A DNA stretch of 64,000 bases from Actinoplanes octamycinicus (GTDB taxonomy: Bacteria; Actinomycetota; Actinomycetes; Mycobacteriales; Micromonosporaceae), in NCBI RefSeq assembly GCF_014205225.1, contig NZ_JACHNB010000001.1:6863501-6927500 (forward strand), in the 5' to 3' direction. Position numbers and translations under genes: made by a program. This document shows positions 9,147-20,170 of the stretch, in pieces (within the stretch, counting starts at the first letter, position 1; every line of letters begins with the position of its first letter). The notes below the pieces were generated by a model. That model did not search any database. It had not been told where the DNA came from and worked only from the letters and a program-made list of their open reading frames with translations.

Positions 9147-9532
9147 CGGATTCGCAGCCGCATCACGACGATCTCACCGCCCACCTGGCCGCCTACCTCG
9201 CGGCGTTCGCCACCGGCTCCCTCGCCGCCCTGGACGAGTTCTACGAGCCGGACGCGATCGTGGTCCCGCAGCCGGGCGCCCCGCGGACCGGCATCACCGA
9301 GCGCCGGGCCGCCCTGCAGCACCTGCTCGACTTCGGCGTGCCGATGCAGGCCGAGCTGCGGCAGCACTACGTCACCGGGGACCTCGCGCTCACCGTGGTG
9401 GACTGGTCGATACGCGGCACCGCCCGCCAGGGCTTCCCGCTCGACCTGCACGGCGTCGCCACCGACGTGCTCCGGCGCGGCACCGACGGCCGCTGGCGCT
9501 ACGTCATCGACAACCCGTTCGGCACCGCCTGA
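9143..9532 (+). CDS. NTF2-like protein (SnoaL-type)
   Basis: This 129-residue protein has the NTF2-like signature: AYLAAFATGSLAALDEFYEPDAIVVPQPG, a middle section and the end motif WRYVIDNPFGTA. Actinobacterial relatives are DUF4440/SnoaL-like. The ATG overlaps the preceding membrane gene (ATGA), so the two are coupled. Substrate unknown. Confidence 0.75.
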   Translation: MTDSQPHHDDLTAHLAAYLAAFATGSLAALDEFYEPDAIVVPQPGAPRTGITERRAALQHLLDFGVPMQAELRQHYVTGDLALTVVDWSIRGTARQGFPLDLHGVATDVLRRGTDGRWRYVIDNPFGTA

Positions 9533-9538
9533 CCGCGG

Positions 9539-10096
9539 TCAGAACTCGGCGCCCAGATAGCGGCCACCATTCTGCTCGGCGAGCCGGGTCAGGTGCTCGG
9601 TCCGCTGCCGATTCTCCGTACTGGGCACCAGATCCGGAAATGTCGCCTTTACCTGCCAGCACGCCGGCTCGCCGCCGGCGGTCCCTTCGAGCGCCGAGGA
9701 GCCGGACGTCTCTTCGAAGGCCGAGGAGCCGGCCGGCGGCGGAAACGTCGCGGTGACGCCGCCCTCCGAAGCCAACTGACCCGCCACGGTTTCGGCCGCC
9801 TGCTCGTCAGGCAGCCCCAGCTGATACGTCACCGTCCGCGGCGACGGCGCCGGATACTCGTCATCCGCACCCATCGCCCAATGCATCCGCCGGCACAGGT
9901 CGGCGAGCAGCGCGTTCAGCTCCCCCGCCGACGCACCGTCCGCCAGCGGCCCGTGCCGGGACAACCGCCGCACCAGCCGCGAGACCAGTTCCGGGTCGAG
10001 CCGCTCCGCGGTCAGCTCACCGTGCACGGTGACCAGCACCCCGAAGATCGCCGCCAGATCGGCTTCGGGCAGGACCCGGCCGGACGCGTCAGTCAT
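9539..10096 (-). CDS. Hypothetical protein
   Basis: The 185-residue product is acidic and probably cytoplasmic. It has helical N-terminal half (LVSRLVRRLSRHGPLADG) and a low-complexity Ser/Glu/Ala stretch around residues 120-142 with the duplicated SSAFEETSGSSALEGTAG. I recognise no family. It is convergent with the NTF2-like gene and lies downstream on the same strand as the GGDEF protein? No: it is read from the same strand and follows the GGDEF gene's end by 15 bases, so co-transcription with it is possible. Confidence 0.5.
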   Translation of the reverse strand: MTDASGRVLPEADLAAIFGVLVTVHGELTAERLDPELVSRLVRRLSRHGPLADGASAGELNALLADLCRRMHWAMGADDEYPAPSPRTVTYQLGLPDEQAAETVAGQLASEGGVTATFPPPAGSSAFEETSGSSALEGTAGGEPACWQVKATFPDLVPSTENRQRTEHLTRLAEQNGGRYLGAEF

Positions 10097-10111
10097 CCGC
10101 CCAGTAAAGCG

Positions 10112-11644
10112 TTACGGCAGCCCCGCCGGAAGCCGCTCCGGGACGGCCGTGACCACCCGGTCGCGCCCCTGCTCCTTGGCCAGGTAGAGCGCCCGGTCAG
10201 CGCACTTCAGTAGCTCCTCGGCGCTGCCGCCGGCCGCCAGCTCCGCCACCCCCGCGCTGAACGTCGCCCGCAGCGGCCCGAGCGGGGTCCCGACGACCAC
10301 CTCCGAGCAGCGGCAACGCCACTGATCGGCCAGTTCCGCGGCGGCCCGGGCGTCGACGCCGGGCAGCAGCACCGCGAACTCCTCGCCGCCGTACCGGGCC
10401 ACCGTCCCGGCCGAGCCGACCGACCCGGCCAGCTCCTGCGCCAGCCGGATCAGCACCTCGTCGCCGACCGCGTGCCCGTACGTGTCGTTGACCGCCTTGA
10501 AATGGTCGACGTCGATCATCACGGCCGCGAGCGGGTGACCGGACGCCACCTGCTCACGCAGCACCGTGGTCAGGTGCCGGCGGTTGTAGACGCCGGTCAG
10601 CCCGTCGCGGAGCGCCTGGTCGGTCAGCTCGGCGCGCAGCCGTTCCAGCTCGGTGACGTCCCGGACGACCACGACGGTGCCCGCGCCGGTGCCGGTCTCC
10701 GGCGACATCCGCACCACCCGCACGTCGTAGATCCGCCCGTCGGCGGAGGCGACCGTCTGCTGGTCGATCCCGGAGAACACCAGCGCCCGTTGCGGGCCCA
10801 GCACGTCCTGCCAGCGGCGGCCGACCGCGCTGCCGGCCGGGCCGCCCAGCGCGGCGAGCAGCTCGGCGGCCGCCGGGTTGGCGTCCAGGATCCGGCCGTC
10901 CGCGTCGAGGACCATCACCGCGTCGCTGAGCGCGGCGATCACCTGCTTGTAGGAGACCGGGGTGCGCCGGGCGGGCGTCCCGAAGCGTTCCGCCCACCAC
11001 CACATCGAGGCGGTGACCAGGAACAGGATCGGGGTGAGGTCGAGCTGCCGGTCCTCGGTGAGCAGCAAGATGCTGATCAGGTTGCCGGCCGCCGGCGCCA
11101 GCCCGCCGATCAGGAAGATCAGGAAGACCCGGCGGTGCCCGCGCACCGCCCGGCGCATCGCCGCCACCGCCCGGCCCATCCCGATCGCGATCATGGTGTA
11201 GCAGTACGCCGTGTGCAGCCAGTACAGCGGCCCGAAGTGCGGGGTGACCCCGCCGTCCGGGTGGCTGGTGACCGTGCTGAAGAACGCGTGATGTATCGGA
11301 TCGGTCGCCACCACCACGGTCAGCAGCACCGGGTGGATGAGCAGCAGGGCGTGCCACCGGCGCAGCCGCTCCAGGCCGTACCCGGTGAAGACGGTGACGT
11401 GCCAGTGGAAACCGGCGACCAGCATCGCCACGCCGGGGAACATCGCGGAGGTGGCGGCGAGCGCCACGGTCGGCGAGGCGACGGCGGCGAACGCCTGGGC
11501 GAGCGACCACAGCGCGGCGCCGGACGTGATCAGGGCCAGCGACTTGGCCAGCGGGGTGACCTGCCGGCGACGCCAGGACAGCAGCGCATACAGCGCCGCG
11601 GCCAGGGCCGCGGCGACGTAGGCCGGGACCACTACGGCTCGCAC
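10112..11644 (-). CDS. Membrane diguanylate cyclase (7TM-PAS-GGDEF)
   Basis: About 510 residues. The N-terminal seven or so transmembrane segments carry the phrase DPIHHAFFSTV, typical of the HisKA_7TM sensory region. A PAS domain follows (ALSDAVMVLDADGRILDANPAA) and then a GGDEF domain with an intact active site YGGEEF and DHFKAVND. No RxxD inhibitory site precedes it. It should make cyclic di-GMP in response to a membrane or PAS-bound signal. The start is GTG 11644 or GTG 11632. The much longer open frame upstream is antisense to the next gene and was rejected. Confidence 0.87.
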   Translation of the reverse strand: MRAVVVPAYVAAALAAALYALLSWRRRQVTPLAKSLALITSGAALWSLAQAFAAVASPTVALAATSAMFPGVAMLVAGFHWHVTVFTGYGLERLRRWHALLLIHPVLLTVVVATDPIHHAFFSTVTSHPDGGVTPHFGPLYWLHTAYCYTMIAIGMGRAVAAMRRAVRGHRRVFLIFLIGGLAPAAGNLISILLLTEDRQLDLTPILFLVTASMWWWAERFGTPARRTPVSYKQVIAALSDAVMVLDADGRILDANPAAAELLAALGGPAGSAVGRRWQDVLGPQRALVFSGIDQQTVASADGRIYDVRVVRMSPETGTGAGTVVVVRDVTELERLRAELTDQALRDGLTGVYNRRHLTTVLREQVASGHPLAAVMIDVDHFKAVNDTYGHAVGDEVLIRLAQELAGSVGSAGTVARYGGEEFAVLLPGVDARAAAELADQWRCRCSEVVVGTPLGPLRATFSAGVAELAAGGSAEELLKCADRALYLAKEQGRDRVVTAVPERLPAGLP

Positions 11645-11679
11645 GCGGTCCCGTTCGGCCGCCGGCCGCGGAAGCTGAG

Positions 11680-11713
11680 CGGATCGGGCGTGGCCCGCGC
11701 CACGCCCGATCCG
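11680..11713 (-). terminator. Terminator of the cellulase/Cip1-like operon
   Basis: A perfect 15-bp stem (CGGATCGGGCGTGGC and its complement) with a 4-base loop lies just past the stop of the CBM2/Cip1-like gene at 11719. Confidence 0.75.
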
Positions 11714-11718
11714 GTGGA

Positions 11719-14504
<2,786 letters not shown>

Positions 14505-14509
14505 TTACA

Positions 14510-14523
14510 TGGGAGCGCTCCCA
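14510..14523 (-). promoter_or_regulatory. Perfect CebR operator upstream of the cellulase operon
   Basis: TGGGAGCGCTCCCA is the exact 14-bp CebR palindrome known from Streptomyces. It sits 48 bases upstream of the cellulase start codon, in position to block transcription until cellobiose or cellotriose is present. The CebR repressor gene itself is not in the window. Confidence 0.85.
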
Positions 14524-14635
14524 CTAACAATGTTCATCAATGGTTTCGGAACTGCCAACTCTCCCCCACCGTCGGCTCCACCGCGGCAGCGCGGCCTCAC
14601 CCGACCCGACCCGGCTTGGCACAGCTTCGCGGCCG

Positions 14636-14932
14636 TCAGCCCTGGGCGGCGTAGACCAGCAGCGCCCACAACGCCACCAGCACGAACCCGGCCACCGTGC
14701 CACCGGCCACCCCACCGGCGAAGGCCCGGGTCGGCTTCGCGAACCACAGCAGGAAGCAGGCGATCACCCCGAGCGGCGCCAGGTAGATCTCCAGCAGGGC
14801 CCAGTAGGTGACGTAGCCGGCCACCGCCCACCCACGCCCGGCCGACACGACGAGCATGAAGCCGAGCAGCAGGACATGCGGCGCGATCGCCACGCCGAAG
14901 CCGAGCCAGCCCCGCCTACTCTCCCCGTCCAT
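14636..14932 (-). CDS. Small four-TM membrane protein
   Basis: A 98-residue protein with about three to four hydrophobic segments (FGVAIAPHVLLLGFMLVV, YWALLEIYLAPLGVIACFLLWF, GTVAGFVLVALWALLVYAA). The ATG at 14932 is preceded by a strong GAGAGGAG ribosome site; an in-frame upstream ATG at 14974 has none. Function unknown. Confidence 0.7.
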   Translation of the reverse strand: MDGESRRGWLGFGVAIAPHVLLLGFMLVVSAGRGWAVAGYVTYWALLEIYLAPLGVIACFLLWFAKPTRAFAGGVAGGTVAGFVLVALWALLVYAAQG

Positions 14933-15020
14933 GCCGCTCCTCTCGCCGACCGGTGTCGATAGACCATGCCACACCGCCTAGCGCGTCCTAGGAAGATAGG
15001 TTGTCACCCTGATCAATAGA

Positions 15021-15374
15021 ATGAGCGGCATGGAAGCCGACGCCCGCTACCGCCAGGACGCCCGACTGCTGGCCCAGATCGGCGAACACCTGGCGGAGCA
15101 ACTGCACCCGGTGACCGTCCGCCTGCCCGCCCGGCTCGCCGCGGCCGCCGCGCAGGCCTGGGAGCGCGACGAACCGGAGACCGCCGGGCCGGAGTCCCCG
15201 GAGCAGGCGGTGGTGCGGTCGTTCGCCGCGGCGTTCGCCCTGCTCGGCATCGCCGTCCAGGAGAGCGCGACCGCCGGCGACGAGGTCGTCGTCACGCTGC
15301 GCCCGGAGCAGGTCGCCAGCGCGCTGGTCGCCGCCGAGCTGCAGTCCGACCACCGCTTCCTCGACCGCTCCTGA
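15021..15374 (+). CDS. Hypothetical protein
   Basis: A 117-residue cytoplasmic protein, mostly helical and acidic (RQDARLLAQIGEHLAEQLHP; EQAVVRSFAAAFALLGIAVQ). No family recognised. A second ATG at 15030 could be the true start. It stands alone between two genes on the opposite strand. Confidence 0.55.
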   Translation: MSGMEADARYRQDARLLAQIGEHLAEQLHPVTVRLPARLAAAAAQAWERDEPETAGPESPEQAVVRSFAAAFALLGIAVQESATAGDEVVVTLRPEQVASALVAAELQSDHRFLDRS

Positions 15375-15475
15375 CTTCCCCGGGCCCGGCCGGCGGTGCG
15401 GCCGACCGACGGCACAGTAAGCGGAGCCACAGCATCAGGCCGAAGCGCCGATCATCCGCAGCCGACCCCGAGCAG

Positions 15476-15565
15476 GTCAGGTCGAAGCATCGGTGGCCCG
15501 GGGCCGGTCCCAGCCGCGGCGTCAGGCCGAAGCCTCAGTGACCCGGGGCCGGTCCCAGCCGTGAC
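15476..15565. repeat. Two tandem 45-bp units at the 3' end of the DUF402 gene
   Basis: The units 15476-15520 and 15521-15565 agree at about 39 of 45 positions. The right-hand unit is the last part of the DUF402 coding sequence including its stop; the left-hand unit repeats that tail and stop beyond the gene. A third, much weaker copy may start near 15434. Confidence 0.7.
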
Positions 15566-16184
15566 TCGGCAGCGCCGGCAGCGGCCAGGCCGGATCGGGG
15601 CGGAAACTCAGGTGCGTCCCGTCGAAGGGGAACGCGCCGCTCTCCACCGCCTCGACCACCCGCTCCCCCTCCGCCCGGATCTCCGCCGCCTGCTCCGCGT
15701 CCCAGTAGGCCGGATGCCCGATCCGCTCCCGATACTCGCTCTCGTCCTTCCACCGCCAGCTCCGGTCCGGCATCACCAGCAGGTCAAGCGCGTGATCGAA
15801 GGTGTCCACCCCGCCCGGCCAGCGCACCGGCGGCGCCTCGAGGTTCACGTACCACCGGTTCAGCGTGAGATCCGGATTGAGCATCCACCACACCGAGTGC
15901 GCGTGCCCCGGCCGGAACAGGTGCAGCACGTGCAGGCCGGACCAGACCATCGGCGCCAGCGTCCATGCCACGGTGTGCCGCTCGGCGAACGGGATCTCCC
16001 GCCGGTCCCGCCCGTCGACCGCACGCCGGAACAGGTAGCGGGTCCCGATCGGCCGCCAGGTGAGCAACCCACGGTCGTCGTCCGCGATCACCCGCTGCGG
16101 AATGACGAGAACCAGCTCACCGTCGCCCCGGAAGTCTCGATACGGAAGATCACGACCGATCACCGCATTCATGATCATGATCAT
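15522..16184 (-). CDS. DUF402-domain protein
   Basis: The 220-residue protein has a DUF402 beta-barrel-like core: LVLVIPQRVIADDDRG, then WYVNLEAPP, DTFDHALDLLVMPDRSWRWKDESEY and the following helix. Related proteins include the nucleoside diphosphatase FomD, where the conserved acidic and Trp residues bind metal and nucleotide. A phosphatase role is possible here but unproven. The start may be one of three closely spaced ATG codons (MIMIMNAV). Confidence 0.75.
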   Translation of the reverse strand: MIMIMNAVIGRDLPYRDFRGDGELVLVIPQRVIADDDRGLLTWRPIGTRYLFRRAVDGRDRREIPFAERHTVAWTLAPMVWSGLHVLHLFRPGHAHSVWWMLNPDLTLNRWYVNLEAPPVRWPGGVDTFDHALDLLVMPDRSWRWKDESEYRERIGHPAYWDAEQAAEIRAEGERVVEAVESGAFPFDGTHLSFRPDPAWPLPALPSHGWDRPRVTEASA

Positions 16185-16342
16185 AGGCAGTCCGCCGATC
16201 CGGCCCGCCCGATCGGGCGACCGTGCGGGGAGGGAGCCGGTTGCTGATGGCCGATCTTCGCGCCGGGTAGGCTCCCAACGGCGGCCTCACGCGTGGCATC
16301 TCGGTGCCGGACACGGGCGTGCATGGGGATCGGGAGGAACAC

Positions 16343-16891
16343 ATGGACTTTCAGGACACCGAAGCGGAATCCGAAGGCATCGGAGCGGCGCCGTCGGTGG
16401 CGCGGCTGCTGCTGGAGCTTCGCGGGCGGACCACCGTCGAGGTCAAGCCGGTCGGTCGCAGCATCCAGGTCCGGCCGCAGGGCGCGCGGAACGTGGCGGT
16501 GCACATCCACCCCGGCGGGGTGGACATCGCGGTGGCCCGGGCGCAGGCCGAGGAGGTGGCCGGCACGATCTACGGCGCCACGGTGAAGGACCCGGACGAC
16601 CCGGTGCCGTTCGTCTCGGTCGAGGGCGACCTGATCGACGCGAACTACGACGCGATCCTCACCGCCGCGGTGCAGGCCGTCGAGATGCGCAAGGCCGGCG
16701 GCCCGGCCAAAACGCCCCGGACCCCTCGGGCAGCCGCGGCCCCGCGTGCGGCGGCGGCCCCTCGTGCGGCCGCGGCCCCGAAGACCACCCGGGCCACCAA
16801 GCCGGCCCCCCGCCCGGACCGCCCGATCTGCCCCCGCTGCCGCCAGTACGAGCTGCTGGCCAGCGGCGAGTGCCCGTCCGGCTACTGCTGA
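16343..16891 (+). CDS. Hypothetical protein with C-terminal zinc-ribbon-like Cys cluster
   Basis: The 182-residue protein has a folded N-terminal region (about 14-120, with VKPVGRSIQVRPQGARNVAVH), an Ala/Pro/Arg linker of three AAAPRA-type repeats (about 132-160) and a Cys-rich end, CPRCRQYELLASGECPSGYC, which could bind zinc. ATG 16343 follows a GGGAGGA ribosome site 5 bases upstream. Function unknown; the basic flexible linker would suit binding nucleic acid or an acidic partner. Confidence 0.7.
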   Translation: MDFQDTEAESEGIGAAPSVARLLLELRGRTTVEVKPVGRSIQVRPQGARNVAVHIHPGGVDIAVARAQAEEVAGTIYGATVKDPDDPVPFVSVEGDLIDANYDAILTAAVQAVEMRKAGGPAKTPRTPRAAAAPRAAAAPRAAAAPKTTRATKPAPRPDRPICPRCRQYELLASGECPSGYC

Positions 16892-16912
16892 CCGCACCCC
16901 GAATCACAGGCG

Positions 16913-16940
16913 AAGGGCGTCCTCCCGGGAGGGCGCCCTT
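16913..16940 (+). terminator. Terminator with T-run
   Basis: A 14-bp inverted repeat (AAGGGCGTCCTCCC facing GGGAGGGCGCCCTT, one G-T pair) begins 22 bases after the stop of the preceding gene and ends in TTT. Confidence 0.7.
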
Positions 16941-17105
16941 TCGCACGTCCCGCCCCAGCCGCCGCGAGACCGCCTCGCCTCCGGACCGTGCCGCGCCTCC
17001 CGCCCCCGGCTGGCTCTCAGGGGTGCCTCACCACCCGGGAAAGACCCGTGAGCGCCAGCCGGGACCGCGGGTCGCGGCACGACCGGATCCTGGGACGGCC
17101 GCGCG

Positions 17106-17819
17106 TCAGGGGGTGGTGAGGCGGCGGGCGAGGGCGGCCGGCGGCAGGCCGGCGAACTCGACCGATTCGCGGGTCAGGTGCGCCTGGTCGGTGTAGCCGA
17201 GCCGGGCAGCCAGCTCGGCGGCGTTCCCCTCGCCCAGCAGGCTCAGGAAGCGCCGGAAGCGGAACACCCGCTGCAGCGTCTTCGGGCCGTAGCCGACCGC
17301 CGCGCTGAACCGGCGCCGCAGCTGCCGGTCGCCGATGCCCAGGTGCTCGCCGAGGTCCGGGACCCGCAGCCGGGGATCGCGCAGCAGCCGGGCCGCCTCC
17401 AGCAGCGCCGGGTCCGGCGGGCGCTCCTCGGACAGCACCCCGGTGAGCCGCACCAGCCGGCGCAGCGCCTCGGCCGGCGGCAGATCGCCCGGCAGCCCGG
17501 CGGCTGCTGCCGGGCGGAGGTCGGTCAGGTCCGGGCGCAGATTCCGCAGCGGTTCCAGGGGTACGCCGAGCAGCGTCCCGCCGGCGCCCGGCCGCAGCCG
17601 CACCCCGACCAGCGTCCGCCCGCCGGGCGTGCGGTCCGGCACCGGGCGGGTGTCCGGGCCGGCCAGGAACGCCCCGCGCCCGCTCTCCCAGATCAGGTCG
17701 ACGCAGCCGTCCGGCAGGATCGGCGCGCGCTCCGGCCGGTCCTGCGGGATCGTGCTGCGCCACAGGCAGACCGCCGCGCCACGGAGCGCTGCCGGCGGCG
17801 CCCACTCCTCGTATCCCAT
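17106..17819 (-). CDS. AraC-family transcriptional regulator
   Basis: About 237 residues. The N-terminal half (EEWAPPAALRGAAVCLWRS, then PDGCVDLIWE) is the DUF6597-type ligand region seen in many actinobacterial AraC regulators. The C-terminal half carries the two helix-turn-helix units, with LGIGDRQLRRRF and ARLGYTDQAHLTRE. An ATG at 17855 would add 12 residues. It is divergent from the cyclase-like gene 50 bases away and may regulate it. Confidence 0.85.
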   Translation of the reverse strand: MGYEEWAPPAALRGAAVCLWRSTIPQDRPERAPILPDGCVDLIWESGRGAFLAGPDTRPVPDRTPGGRTLVGVRLRPGAGGTLLGVPLEPLRNLRPDLTDLRPAAAAGLPGDLPPAEALRRLVRLTGVLSEERPPDPALLEAARLLRDPRLRVPDLGEHLGIGDRQLRRRFSAAVGYGPKTLQRVFRFRRFLSLLGEGNAAELAARLGYTDQAHLTRESVEFAGLPPAALARRLTTP

Positions 17820-17869
17820 GTCCGATTCATACAAGACGAACCCGGGCCCGCGCATCTAGCGTCGCAGCC

Positions 17870-18733
17870 ATGACCGATGTGTTCCTCGCCGCCGACCGGT
17901 TCCTGCAGGCCGAAGCCCGCCTGCTGGAGCGCCGCCTCTTCGACACGCTGTTCCGGGACGCGCCCGCCGACGGCGTGGTGAGCGTGCTGCGCGGATATCA
18001 GAACGCGGACGGCGGCTTCGGGCACGGCCTGGAGCCGGACAAGCGCTGCCCGGCCAGCCTGCCGATCGACGTGGAGGTGGCGGTCCAGGCGCTCGCCGCG
18101 GCCGGCGCCGCCGACCCCGCCCTGCTCGGCCCGGCCTGCGACTTCCTCAGCGGCGTGGCCATGGCGGACGGCGCGGTACCGCTCGCCTTCCCGGTGATCG
18201 AGGGCTATCCGCGGGCGGCGCACTGGACCGACTGGACCTACGCGCCGGGGCTGAATCCGACGGCCGGGCTGGCCGGGCTGCTGCACCAGCTGGGTTTCGA
18301 GCATCCGTGGCGGGACTCGGCGACCGCGTACTGCTGGCAGGTCATCGAGTCCGGGGAGTTGCCGGAGGAGGTGCACGCGCTCGGCGAGACGATGACCTTC
18401 CTGGCGCACGTGCCGGACCGGGCCCGCGCCGAGAAGGCGGCGCCGCGGGTGCTGGAGCGGATGACGTCCTCGTCGATGTTCCAGCCGATGCCGAAACCGG
18501 GTGAGTACGGCCTGACCCCGCTGCACGTGGCGGCGACCGCGGACTCGCCGTGGCGCGGGCTCTTCGACGACGCCCAGATCGACGCGCACCTGGACCACCT
18601 GCTCGGCGCGCGCGAACCGGACGGCGGCTGGCCGATCACCTGGGACCCGCCGAGCGCGGCCTCCCGCCTCGAGTGGCGCGGGATGGTGACCTTGCAGGCG
18701 GTGCGGACGCTCAGGTCGTACCGGAAGATCTGA
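17870..18733 (+). CDS. Terpene cyclase/prenyltransferase-like alpha-alpha toroid protein
   Basis: The 287-residue protein contains GYQNADGGFGHG near residue 45 and REPDGGWP near residue 250, the QW-like repeats of the squalene cyclase/prenyltransferase barrel. It is less than half the length of a real squalene-hopene cyclase and lacks a DxDD motif, so it is probably a binding or non-cyclising member of the fold. Divergent from an AraC regulator. Confidence 0.7.
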   Translation: MTDVFLAADRFLQAEARLLERRLFDTLFRDAPADGVVSVLRGYQNADGGFGHGLEPDKRCPASLPIDVEVAVQALAAAGAADPALLGPACDFLSGVAMADGAVPLAFPVIEGYPRAAHWTDWTYAPGLNPTAGLAGLLHQLGFEHPWRDSATAYCWQVIESGELPEEVHALGETMTFLAHVPDRARAEKAAPRVLERMTSSSMFQPMPKPGEYGLTPLHVAATADSPWRGLFDDAQIDAHLDHLLGAREPDGGWPITWDPPSAASRLEWRGMVTLQAVRTLRSYRKI

Positions 18734-18763
18734 TCTCGGGGAAGCGAACCGGGACGCCCGGTG

Positions 18764-19294
18764 TCATCCGTGATCCGCAGCCGTGCGGTTGCGGTGGCGG
18801 CGGACCGCGTCGCGGTTGGCGCAGGCCGGCGAGCAGTATCGCTGCCGCCCGGTGCGGCTCAGGTCGGCGAACGGCCGCTCGCACCCGGCCGCCGCGCAGC
18901 GCCCCAGGCGGTGCATGCCGCGGCCGGACAGGTGCAGCGCGGTCCCGACGCTGATCAGGGCGCGCAGGGCGGCGGCGAGCGGCCGGTCCGGGTCGCGGTA
19001 GTGCAGGTGCCAGCCGTCGGCCGCGTGGTTGGTCAGGCGGGGGTAGGCCGCGGCCTGGGCCAGCAGCGCGTTGAGCCGCTCGGCGCGCGCCGTCTCGTCG
19101 GGCGCGTCCACGACGCCCAGCCAGGCGGCCAGGAACCGGTTGGTCTCGGCGAGGTCGGCCGCGCCCGGCGGCACGTCGATGACCAGCCCGGCCGCCGCGC
19201 ACCGCCGCCCCAGCTCGGATGCGCTCCCCGGCGGATCGTTGATCAGGTCGAGCGCCAGCCGCACCGGATCCTCGCCGTAAGGGTTGATGTGCAC
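18764..19294 (-). CDS. CGNR zinc-finger transcriptional regulator
   Basis: The 176-residue protein matches the ABATE/CGNR family: an N-terminal ligand-binding-like region (PVRLALDLINDPPGS) and a C-terminal zinc finger with Cys residues in GRCAAAGCERPFADLSRTG and RYCSPACANRDAVRRHR. The last helix is basic and likely binds DNA. The GTG at 19294 fits the family start; upstream residues in frame do not. Confidence 0.85.
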   Translation of the reverse strand: MHINPYGEDPVRLALDLINDPPGSASELGRRCAAAGLVIDVPPGAADLAETNRFLAAWLGVVDAPDETARAERLNALLAQAAAYPRLTNHAADGWHLHYRDPDRPLAAALRALISVGTALHLSGRGMHRLGRCAAAGCERPFADLSRTGRQRYCSPACANRDAVRRHRNRTAADHG

Positions 19295-19319
19295 AAGCCC
19301 ATTACACCACGCTGACCGT

Positions 19320-19463
19320 ATGGATGAACACGCCTGGCAGACCCGCTCCACCCACCCCACCAGCGACGGCCTGGTCCGCTACCAGTCCTGCTCCACTTGC
19401 GGCCGCTGGCGCGTGATCGTCGTGACGGCCGGCGAGCCGGTCAGCCGGCCAGCGGCAGGCTGA
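19320..19463 (+). CDS. Short Cys-containing protein (47 residues)
   Basis: An ATG at 19320 opens a 47-codon frame: MDEHAWQTRSTHPTSDG, then VRYQSCSTCGRWRVIVV. Small actinobacterial proteins with this pattern (HPTSEG, tyrosine, CxxC, GRWRV) are common and probably bind a metal. It is divergent from the CGNR regulator with 25 bases between the starts. The gene is short, so the call is moderate. Confidence 0.5.
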   Translation: MDEHAWQTRSTHPTSDGLVRYQSCSTCGRWRVIVVTAGEPVSRPAAG

Positions 19464-19475
19464 TCTCGCCGGGTT

Positions 19476-20147
19476 TCATCCGAGCAGCTCGCGGAGGCGT
19501 TCGCGGACGTCGGTGTCGCGGAAGTCCTGCCACCAGCGGGCCGCGTCGAGCAGGTCGGCTACCGCCTGCTCGTCGGCGTCCAGGTAGGAGCGGGCCTGCT
19601 CGGCGGCGCCGGTGAGGCGCTCCTCGGCCAGGGCGAGCACGAACGCCTCCCAGCGTTCCCGGCCCAGCGCCCGGGCGAACGGCTGGCCGGCCAGGAAGGC
19701 GTGGGCCGCGGAGCCGGCCGGCTCCGGAGCCCGGCGCAGCACCTCCGGGTCGAGCGCGCGCAGGGCCGACGTCAGCTCGGCGGCGGGTGGGATGCCGACC
19801 TCCAGCCACACGTGCTCGCTGAGGGCGAGCAGGTCGGACACCACCTCGGGCGGCGGGGACGGCTGGCTCGCGAGCAGGGCCAGGCCGCCGTAGAGGCCGG
19901 TCTGCATGCTCATCGCGACCAGCGCCCAGCGGGCCACGTCGTCGGCCGGGTCGCGGGCCAGGCAGCGGCGGCCGAAGTCGCTGAGCTTGTACCAGGTGGC
20001 GCGGTGGTTGGTGCCGGTCCAGAAGTCGTCGGTGCGGGGCAGCGCATCCAGCCGCTCGAAGAGGGTGATCATGGAGAGGTTCGCGCGGTCGATGAAGGCG
20101 TCGGTCTCGAACACCCCACCGGCACGTTCCAGGCCCCCGATCTCCAT
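19476..20147 (-). CDS. Hypothetical protein
   Basis: A 223-residue, mostly helical, cytoplasmic protein with no motif I recognise (LSMITLFERLDALP; WTGTNHRATWYKLSDFGRRCLARD). The Trp/Tyr-rich middle and repeated Leu/Ala helices suggest a helical-repeat fold. Its 5' end faces the divergent BioD-like/SMI1 gene with 23 bases between them. Confidence 0.55.
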   Translation of the reverse strand: MEIGGLERAGGVFETDAFIDRANLSMITLFERLDALPRTDDFWTGTNHRATWYKLSDFGRRCLARDPADDVARWALVAMSMQTGLYGGLALLASQPSPPPEVVSDLLALSEHVWLEVGIPPAAELTSALRALDPEVLRRAPEPAGSAAHAFLAGQPFARALGRERWEAFVLALAEERLTGAAEQARSYLDADEQAVADLLDAARWWQDFRDTDVRERLRELLG

Positions 20148-20170
20148 GTGTCCTCCTTTACAGTGGCGGC

